Assembly: GCA_000995845.1 (NCBI GenBank)
Contig: LCEZ01000023.1
Location: 1-18,001 of the forward strand
Source of the DNA: Parcubacteria group bacterium GW2011_GWD2_43_10
GTDB taxonomy: Bacteria; Patescibacteriota; Patescibacteriia; Veblenbacterales; UBA10138
DNA length: 18,001 nucleotides
Direction of reading: 5' to 3'
The notes beneath the pieces are model-generated. The model worked only from the letters and a program-made list of their open reading frames with translations, did not search any database and was not told the origin of the DNA. This document shows positions 12,848 to 18,001 of the stretch, in pieces. Positions within the stretch are counted from its first letter, which is position 1, and every line of letters begins with the position of its first letter. Both the position numbers and the translations under genes were made by a program.

Positions 12848-14257
12848 ATGAATAGAATTTTAATTTCAGAAGCCATAAATAAAATCGGCGAGCAGGTGGT
12901 GCTCAAAGGGTGGGTGCATGTTAGGCGTAATCTTGGCAAGATGGTGTTTTTTGACTTGCGGGATATGAGTGGTTTGATGCAGGTTATTATTCCTCCATCA
13001 GCAGATGCCAATACAATTGAAACAGCTAAAGCAATTCGCCCGGAATATGTGGTGGCAGTAACTGGCACAGTACAGGCCAGAAAGCTGGGTAGTGAAAACG
13101 ATAAATTATCCACTGGTAAAGTTGAGATATTGGCGGAAAAACTGGAAATTATAAGCGAGGCAAAAACTCCTCCATTTGAAATTGAGAATGAAGACAGGCA
13201 AGCAATTGAAGAACTAAGGTTAAAATATCGTTACCTTGATTTACGGCACGAACGTATGGCGAGGAATATAAAGCAGCGGAGCAATGTTATCCGTTACGTT
13301 ATTGATTATCTTACGGACCGAGGATTCGTTTACATTCAAACACCGATTTTATCCAAATCCACACCCGAGGGCGCGCGGGATTACTTGGTGCCGTCGCGTG
13401 TTCATAAGGGTAAATTCTTTGCCTTACCCCAATCGCCACAGCAGTACAAGCAGCTTTTAATGGTGGCTGGTTTTGAACGTTATTTCCAGATCGCCCCATG
13501 CTTCAGGGATGAAGATGCGCGAGCTGATAGGAGTCCTGGAGAGTTTTACCAGATAGATATGGAAATGTCTTTCGTAAGCCAAGACGATGTTTTGGAACTT
13601 ACTGAGGGTATGTTCACCACTATGGTGAAGAAATTGTTTCCGGAAAAGCACCTTACATTTTCACCCTGGCCGCGATTAAAACACTTTGACGTGATGAAAA
13701 AATATAATACTGATAAACCAGACTTGCGAAAAAATAAGAATGATACTAATGAGCTGGCATTTGCTTGGATAGTTGATTTTCCACTCTTTACCGAACAGAG
13801 CGCTGAAGATTTTTTTCATGGTTCAGGTAATAGTAAGTGGGCACCATCGCACCATATGTTTACCAGGCCTAAAGAAGAGGATTTGCCGTTGCTCGATACT
13901 GAACCTGGGAAAGTGCGGTCGTACCAACATGATTTAGTATTGAATGGTTTGGAAGTCGGCGGTGGTAGCTTGCGAATTCATGATCCGGTGATCCAGGAAA
14001 AAATTTGGGATTTGATAGGGTTCAGCCAGGAACAGAAGAAGCAATTTGCTCATTTGATTGAAGCTTTCCAGTATGGAGTGCCGCCGCATGGTGGTATTGC
14101 GCCAGGGTTAGATAGATTGGTCTCCATACTATGTGGAGAAAAAAATATTCGAGAGACTATTGCTTTTCCTTTGACTGGCGACGTGCGAGATCCTTTAATG
14201 GGTGCGCCAGATGAAGTTTCCAAGGAACAGCTGAAAGAGCTGGGGCTTAAAATGTAG
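12848..14257 (+). CDS. aspS: Aspartyl-tRNA synthetase lacking the GAD domain
   Basis: Charges tRNA-Asp; class IIb. N-terminal OB domain (GWVHVRRNLGKMVFFDLRD, 21-39), RYLDLR (128-133), motif 2 FRDEDARADRS (219-229) leading to GEFYQIDMEMSF, and the bacterial-type motif 3 region YGVPPHGGIAPGLDRLV (409-425) with IRETIAFP. At 469 residues it is more than 100 shorter than typical bacterial AspRS (about 590). The missing part is the GAD insertion: TDKPDLR (288-294) is followed after only ten residues by FAWIVDFPLF (305-314), where E. coli has about 120 residues. The flanking catalytic blocks are intact, so it should be active. Co-directional with asnS. Confidence 0.92.
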   Translation: MNRILISEAINKIGEQVVLKGWVHVRRNLGKMVFFDLRDMSGLMQVIIPPSADANTIETAKAIRPEYVVAVTGTVQARKLGSENDKLSTGKVEILAEKLEIISEAKTPPFEIENEDRQAIEELRLKYRYLDLRHERMARNIKQRSNVIRYVIDYLTDRGFVYIQTPILSKSTPEGARDYLVPSRVHKGKFFALPQSPQQYKQLLMVAGFERYFQIAPCFRDEDARADRSPGEFYQIDMEMSFVSQDDVLELTEGMFTTMVKKLFPEKHLTFSPWPRLKHFDVMKKYNTDKPDLRKNKNDTNELAFAWIVDFPLFTEQSAEDFFHGSGNSKWAPSHHMFTRPKEEDLPLLDTEPGKVRSYQHDLVLNGLEVGGGSLRIHDPVIQEKIWDLIGFSQEQKKQFAHLIEAFQYGVPPHGGIAPGLDRLVSILCGEKNIRETIAFPLTGDVRDPLMGAPDEVSKEQLKELGLKM

Positions 14258-14263
14258 CTATTT

Positions 14264-14581
14264 ATGAGGCTTTCCCCTTTACAAAAATTCATCCTGAAAG
14301 CTTGCTATACCTCATCGGCTAGAGTGATAGGGCGAAGCGGTTTTATCAAGTTTTATGAGACCCAGAAACAAAAGCCCAAGGCGGGGGATATGGTAAATAT
14401 AATTACTAAAAGTCTGGAAAGCCTGATTGATAAGGGATTAATGGTCGGTTATGGTATTAGAACTCCCGAGAAGTGGTACATTAAAGAAGTGCGTTTACTA
14501 CCTCAAGGGCGACGGGTTGGCCGCAAGCTATTAGGCGAACAGCAAACTTTCCCATTTAAATTAAGAAGTAATAAAAAATAA
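14264..14581 (+). CDS. Small winged-helix-like protein
   Basis: A 105-residue basic protein with no named family. The N-terminal LSPLQKFILKACY and the middle NIITKSLESLIDKGLMVGYGIRTPEKWYIKEVRLLPQGRRVGRKLLGEQQ look like a MarR/PadR-style winged helix: a recognition-helix-like segment, a glycine turn, then two strands and a final helix. I recall similar short proteins in CPR genomes. If it binds DNA or RNA its target is unknown. It starts 6 nt after aspS with no SD and ends 1 nt before the next gene's ATG. Confidence 0.65.
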   Translation: MRLSPLQKFILKACYTSSARVIGRSGFIKFYETQKQKPKAGDMVNIITKSLESLIDKGLMVGYGIRTPEKWYIKEVRLLPQGRRVGRKLLGEQQTFPFKLRSNKK

Positions 14582-14582
14582 T

Positions 14583-14849
14583 ATGGAACAAGTATTGGAT
14601 TGGCTAACTAAAATTGGCCAGGTGGTAATTAAATACTTACCGGCTAATTATGTAAATATGCTAGATAGAACCTTGCCAGTTTGGGCGATTGGTTTAGGCG
14701 CAGCCGTGATAATGGCTTTCATGCTCAAATTGATAACCAGTATGATATTTAAAATTATTCTGTGGGGAGCGCTGATTATAATTTTTTTAATCATATTGCA
14801 GTCATTTGATGTGCCAATATTTGATATGATAACTAACATCGGAAAATAA
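14583..14849 (+). CDS. Small membrane protein, 88 residues
   Basis: No family recognised. An N-terminal amphipathic stretch (LDWLTKIGQVVIKYLP) is followed by two hydrophobic helices, about residues 33-50 and 53-71, joined by a very short turn with one Lys, giving a hairpin in the membrane. The tail QSFDVPIFDMITNIGK is short. It starts one base after the stop of the winged-helix-like gene, so the two are probably translated together and may work together, although nothing shows how. Confidence 0.6.
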   Translation: MEQVLDWLTKIGQVVIKYLPANYVNMLDRTLPVWAIGLGAAVIMAFMLKLITSMIFKIILWGALIIIFLIILQSFDVPIFDMITNIGK

Positions 14850-14870
14850 TTAATTTTAATCACAAATTAT

Positions 14871-15356
14871 ATGCGTCACATGAAAATACCGGCCAAGGTG
14901 GCTAATTTTTTAAAGAAACAAAAAGTAAAACACGAAGTGCTGGAACACCGTCGGGTTTACACGGCCTATGATTTGGCTCAAACTTTGAAGAAGAAACTTT
15001 CTGATGTGGCTAAAACTTTAGTAGTTAAGGTTGATAAAGGGCATGTGATTTTAGTGTTACCCGCCTCGCGCCAGGTTGATTTTAAAGCTTTGAAAAAAGT
15101 TTTGGGAGCTAAAAAGGTTGAGATTGATCGGGAGAATGTAATGGTTAAGTTATTCAAAGTTCCAGCTGGAGCCTTATCGCCCTTTCATGGCGTGATGACT
15201 AAATTGCCAGTTTATATTGATAAAGCCTTAATGAAAGCGCAAAAGACAGTGGTGCAAGCTGGCAGTTTTGAAGAATCAGTGCACATGAAGACCAAGGATT
15301 TGCTAAAGGCAGTTGAGGGCAAGTTGGCTAACTTTTCCAAAAAACGGCAAGGTTAA
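14871..15356 (+). CDS. YbaK/ProX-type aminoacyl-tRNA editing domain protein
   Basis: A 161-residue stand-alone editing-domain protein of the YbaK/EbsC/ProXp superfamily, members of which hydrolyse mischarged tRNAs in trans. Family marks: the N-terminal helix VANFLKKQKVKHEVLEHRRVYTA, then SDVAKTLVVKVDKGHVILVLPASRQVDFKALKKVLG with the conserved Lys in AKTLVVK, and PAGALSPFHGV, where GxxxPF is the typical loop. The C-terminus is basic. The start may be at 14871 or at the second ATG (14880), which puts MKIPAKV first; neither has an SD. The nearby asnS and aspS suit a role in charging accuracy, but the tRNA substrate cannot be read from the sequence. Confidence 0.85.
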   Translation: MRHMKIPAKVANFLKKQKVKHEVLEHRRVYTAYDLAQTLKKKLSDVAKTLVVKVDKGHVILVLPASRQVDFKALKKVLGAKKVEIDRENVMVKLFKVPAGALSPFHGVMTKLPVYIDKALMKAQKTVVQAGSFEESVHMKTKDLLKAVEGKLANFSKKRQG

Positions 15357-15368
15357 AAATTTTGTGTA

Positions 15369-16073
15369 ATGGCCTACGAGATAAAGCTTGAAAAATTTAC
15401 TGGTCCTCTGGATCTCCTACTTCAACTGATTGAGCAGGAGGAGCTTGATATTACTGAAGTTTCCCTAGCGCAGGTAACGGATCAATACATTGAATATTTA
15501 AAGCAGGTAGAGGAATTAAACCCTGAAGAAGTGGCTGATTTTTTGGTAGTAGCGGCTAAGCTTTTGCTAATTAAATCCCGCTTGCTGCTGCCATCGCTGA
15601 ACCTTGGTGGAGAGGAAGAAGCGCAAGAATTGGAGCGTCAACTTAGGCTGTATCAAAGGTTTATTGCTGTAAGTAAGGCCATAGATAAACTTTGGCGGTC
15701 TAGGCATATAGCTTGGATGCGCCCTAAGCCCTTAGTTATAAAGAGTGATCAACTAATTGGGCCACCACCAAATTTAAACAGTCAGGGTTTAACTCAAGCA
15801 TTAGTACGAGTAATTGCTGCTTTGGAACCAATTATCAGGCTGCCACAAGTTACTTTACAAAAAGCCATTTCAATTACCGAGAAGATTCAATCAATGAAAG
15901 CAATGATCCTGCATAAGGCTCATTTAAATTGGCAAAGTTTAATTAAAGATGCTAAAGATAAAACCGAAGTCATTGTTTCTTTTTTGGCTTTATTGGAGCT
16001 AGTTAAACAGCGTCAGTTGATTGCTGAACAGTCAGCCTTATTTCAAGATATTAATTTGTCTCGTCCAGAATAA
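15369..16073 (+). CDS. scpA: Segregation and condensation protein A
   Basis: The kleisin subunit of the bacterial SMC-ScpAB condensin, which organises and segregates the chromosome. The 234-residue protein has the standard N-terminus, EIKLEKFTGPLDLLLQLIEQEELDI, followed by VTDQYIEYL, EVADFLVVAAKLLLIKSRLLLP, a linker and a C-terminal winged-helix region around VIVSFLALLELVKQRQL. The N-terminal helices are expected to contact the SMC neck and the C-terminal domain the SMC head. It is followed 3 nt later by scpB, the usual pairing. No SD is seen. SMC itself is not in this window. Confidence 0.94.
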   Translation: MAYEIKLEKFTGPLDLLLQLIEQEELDITEVSLAQVTDQYIEYLKQVEELNPEEVADFLVVAAKLLLIKSRLLLPSLNLGGEEEAQELERQLRLYQRFIAVSKAIDKLWRSRHIAWMRPKPLVIKSDQLIGPPPNLNSQGLTQALVRVIAALEPIIRLPQVTLQKAISITEKIQSMKAMILHKAHLNWQSLIKDAKDKTEVIVSFLALLELVKQRQLIAEQSALFQDINLSRPE

Positions 16074-16076
16074 TTT

Positions 16077-16679
16077 ATGTCATCGTCAAGTAAAAGTGCC
16101 AGTATAATAGCCCAAGTAGAAAGTATCCTTTTTGCTGCTGGTAAACCCTTAAGTTTAAAAAAATTAGCCGATATTTTAAAGGTTACAGTAGGTGATGTTG
16201 AGGCAGCGGTGACAGAGTTAGAAAAAAAATTAAGAGACGGTGAACATGGTTTAGAAATTATTTTGCACCAAGGCGAGGCGGTGATGGCTACTCGGCCCGA
16301 GCATTCTGATTTGGTAAGTGAATTTATAAAAGCCGAAGAGTTAGGAGATTTAACCAGGCCGCAGTTAGAAGCTTTATCCGTGCTGGCTTATCGCGGGCCT
16401 TTGGCTAAATCTGAGCTAGAGCAGGTGCGGGGAGTGAATTGCAGTTTGATTTTGCGGAATTTAATGATCAGGGGCTTAGTGGAGCCGGTAAATAGTGAGG
16501 CCAGCTTGCCGCGCTATCAAGTTACGGTCGATTTTTTAAGGTATTTAGGATTATCGTCTGTTAAAGAATTGCCGGAGTATGAAAATTTTGTTAAAGATGA
16601 TAATTTGAATCAAGCGATCGCAGCCAGCGAGGCCAATAAAGATGCCACGGAGCAAACTCAGTCAGCCCTGGCTTTGTAA
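16077..16679 (+). CDS. scpB: Segregation and condensation protein B
   Basis: Partner of ScpA; a dimer of tandem winged-helix proteins that binds the kleisin linker. The 200-residue product shows the family blocks IAQVESILFAAGKPLSLKKLADIL, LEKKLRDGEHGLEII, and LTRPQLEALSVLAYRGPLAKSELEQVRGVN, the last being the conserved second winged-helix signature; then LMIRGLVEPV and FLRYLGLSSVKELPE. The C-terminal 25 residues are acidic and polar and probably disordered. The 3-nt gap to scpA suggests coupled translation. A 41-bp A+T-rich gap with an SD leads to tpiA. Confidence 0.93.
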   Translation: MSSSSKSASIIAQVESILFAAGKPLSLKKLADILKVTVGDVEAAVTELEKKLRDGEHGLEIILHQGEAVMATRPEHSDLVSEFIKAEELGDLTRPQLEALSVLAYRGPLAKSELEQVRGVNCSLILRNLMIRGLVEPVNSEASLPRYQVTVDFLRYLGLSSVKELPEYENFVKDDNLNQAIAASEANKDATEQTQSALAL

Positions 16680-16720
16680 TAAAAATTATTTTAAAATAAG
16701 AGATAAGGGAGGATAAATTT

Positions 16721-17497
16721 ATGCCATTAACTCAACAAAAACCACTGGTGGTAGCTAATTGGAAAATGAACTTATCATTGGCAGAAAGTGTGGCTTTGGC
16801 CAAGAATTTAAGCAGTGCCTTTACTAAATTTAAGTTAAAAGAGCACTTAGAGTTGGCGCTTTGCCCAACCTACCCCGCCCTGCCGCAGGTAGCTGAGGTT
16901 TTGAAGAAAAAAGATATTAGCCTGGGGGCGCAAGATGTTTTTTGGAAGCCGTTGGGGCCTTATACTGGTGAAGTTAGTCCGCGGGTTTTAGCTGAGTTAG
17001 GTGTTTCCTATATAGTCATTGGTCATTCAGAAAGGCGTCAGTTTTTAAAAGAAACTGATGCCATAATCCAGCAAAAAGTTCTAGCCACATTAGCGGAAGG
17101 GTTGACCCCAGTGTTGTGTGTTGGTGAAACTTTTGCCGAAAGGCAAGCTGGCCAAAAAGATTTAGTGATCGCCCGTCAAGTAACCGCGGCCTTGAATGGT
17201 GTAACCTTAGCCCCAGGATTAAAGCTGGTGATTGCTTATGAGCCGGTGTGGGTAATAGGATCAGGGCAAGCGGTGGAGCCAAAAGAAGCAAACGAAACCG
17301 CCTTGGTTATTCATCAAGCTTTGTTGGATTTCTTTTCTCCCAGTGTAGTTGATAAGCAGGTAAAGATTATTTATGGCGGCAGTGTTGATCCGACAAATAT
17401 AAATAATTTTGTTGGCCAAGGTTTATTAGCTGGAGTTTTGGTTGGCGGGGCTAGTTTGGAAGCCAAGCGTTTTATTAATCTCATGAATAAATTATAA
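16721..17497 (+). CDS. tpiA: Triosephosphate isomerase
   Basis: Interconverts dihydroxyacetone phosphate and glyceraldehyde 3-phosphate in glycolysis. The 258-residue barrel has all active-site elements: NWKMN (Lys15), GHSERR (His102), AYEPVWVIGSG (Glu174 and the start of the flexible loop) and the phosphate-binding YGGSVDPTN (218-226). The start is supported by the SD GGGAGG (16707-16712), one of few in the window. The class II aldolase gene begins 1 nt after the stop, so the two glycolytic enzymes are likely co-translated. Confidence 0.96.
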   Translation: MPLTQQKPLVVANWKMNLSLAESVALAKNLSSAFTKFKLKEHLELALCPTYPALPQVAEVLKKKDISLGAQDVFWKPLGPYTGEVSPRVLAELGVSYIVIGHSERRQFLKETDAIIQQKVLATLAEGLTPVLCVGETFAERQAGQKDLVIARQVTAALNGVTLAPGLKLVIAYEPVWVIGSGQAVEPKEANETALVIHQALLDFFSPSVVDKQVKIIYGGSVDPTNINNFVGQGLLAGVLVGGASLEAKRFINLMNKL

Positions 17498-17498
17498 A

Positions 17499-18001
17499 AT
17501 GTTAGTATCTACTGGCCGCATTGTTACAGGGGCTTATAGGCAGCATCGGCTGGCCGTGGCTTTTAATACAATTAATGCCGAAACAACCTTAGCGATAGCG
17601 CGAGCGGCTAATAAGGTTGGTGTGCCGACAATTTTTGAAATCAGCCAAAAAACAGTTGATTATTTAGGCATAGAAACAACTGTTTCTTTAGTTAAAGCCG
17701 CAGCTAAGGAAGCGGCCGGCCGCGTGCCCTTAGGGATTCATTTGGATCATGGAAAAAATTTTGATATTTGTGCCAAAGCCATAAAAGCCGGATTTTCATC
17801 AGTTATGATAGACGGCTCGGCCTTATCATTTGCCGATAATATTAGCCTAACCCGTAAAGTGGTTGAATATGCTCACCGGCGTAAAGTGGCTGTGCAGGGA
17901 GAGGTGGGGGCCTTAGTGCCAATGCGTGCTGGCAAAAAACTATTAGCCGCCAAGAACTTAATGACAGACCCGGAACAAGCTAAAAAATTTGTGCACTTAA
18001 C
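17499..18001 (+). CDS. Class II fructose-bisphosphate aldolase (partial, N-terminal 167 codons)
   Basis: Splits fructose 1,6-bisphosphate (or, in close relatives, tagatose bisphosphate) using zinc. The visible part has AVAFNTINAETTLAI, then GIHLDHGKNF (the HLDHG zinc and catalytic motif), AGFSSVMIDGSALSFADNISLTRKVVEYAH and GEVGAL, which stands for the usual AELG segment. These are class II (FbaA/GatY/KbaY) signatures. The gene runs off the right edge, so substrate-defining C-terminal residues are not seen; its place directly after tpiA favours the glycolytic aldolase. The ATG at 17499 follows the tpiA stop by 1 nt. Confidence 0.9.
   Translation, partial: MLVSTGRIVTGAYRQHRLAVAFNTINAETTLAIARAANKVGVPTIFEISQKTVDYLGIETTVSLVKAAAKEAAGRVPLGIHLDHGKNFDICAKAIKAGFSSVMIDGSALSFADNISLTRKVVEYAHRRKVAVQGEVGALVPMRAGKKLLAAKNLMTDPEQAKKFVHL

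Overview
The window looks like a chromosome segment of a Patescibacteria (CPR) bacterium, probably of the Parcubacteria side. This is inferred from style: moderate to low G+C, short intergenic gaps, many small lineage-type proteins (a Cys-rich pilin-like protein, a small winged-helix-like protein), a stripped-down AspRS, and standard stop-codon use (TGA is a normal stop, so not the Gracilibacteria/SR1 code). Species cannot be named from the sequence. No mobile element, CRISPR array, tRNA or rRNA is visible.

Layout. 1-177 (-): start of a truncated membrane protein. 327-1454 (+): tgt. 1461-1875 (-): an apparently complete small transcription unit of its own (consensus promoter, about 170 nt structured leader, 54-residue membrane protein, terminator). 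1921-3470: purB with promoter, palindrome, Shine-Dalgarno (SD) site and terminator. 3501-4628: secreted M23 peptidase. 4653-5393: ZIP metal transporter. 5385-6648: metK under a SAM-I riboswitch whose fold predicts translational control. 6670-7065: msrB. 7114-7740 (-): unknown protein. 7975-10227: a tightly packed row (methyltransferase-like protein, TfoX-N protein, CutA-like protein, DedA) with a relic of a second cutA 5' end. 10232-10369: an inverted-repeat element. 10371-11104: two unknown genes that converge and overlap. 11207-14257: asnS, a Cys-rich pilin-like protein, and an aspS lacking the GAD domain. 14264-15356: winged-helix-like protein, small membrane protein, YbaK-type editing protein. 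15369-16679: scpA-scpB. 16721 to the end: tpiA and the start of a class II fructose-bisphosphate aldolase.

How it fits together. MetK makes SAM and the riboswitch lets SAM repress it; MsrB next door repairs oxidised methionine. AsnS, AspS and the YbaK-like editor serve tRNA charging; ScpA/ScpB form the kleisin part of the SMC condensin; TpiA and the aldolase are adjacent glycolytic enzymes.

Two window-wide patterns stand out. Promoters repeatedly use an extended -10 of the form TGCTATNNT, and in several genes the -10 box lies only 6-9 nt before the ATG, which predicts leaderless mRNAs. SD sites are confined mainly to genes with a real leader (purB, metK, the 7114-7740 gene, tpiA). The most interesting unexplained item is the minus-strand leader RNA plus 54-residue membrane protein between tgt and purB.
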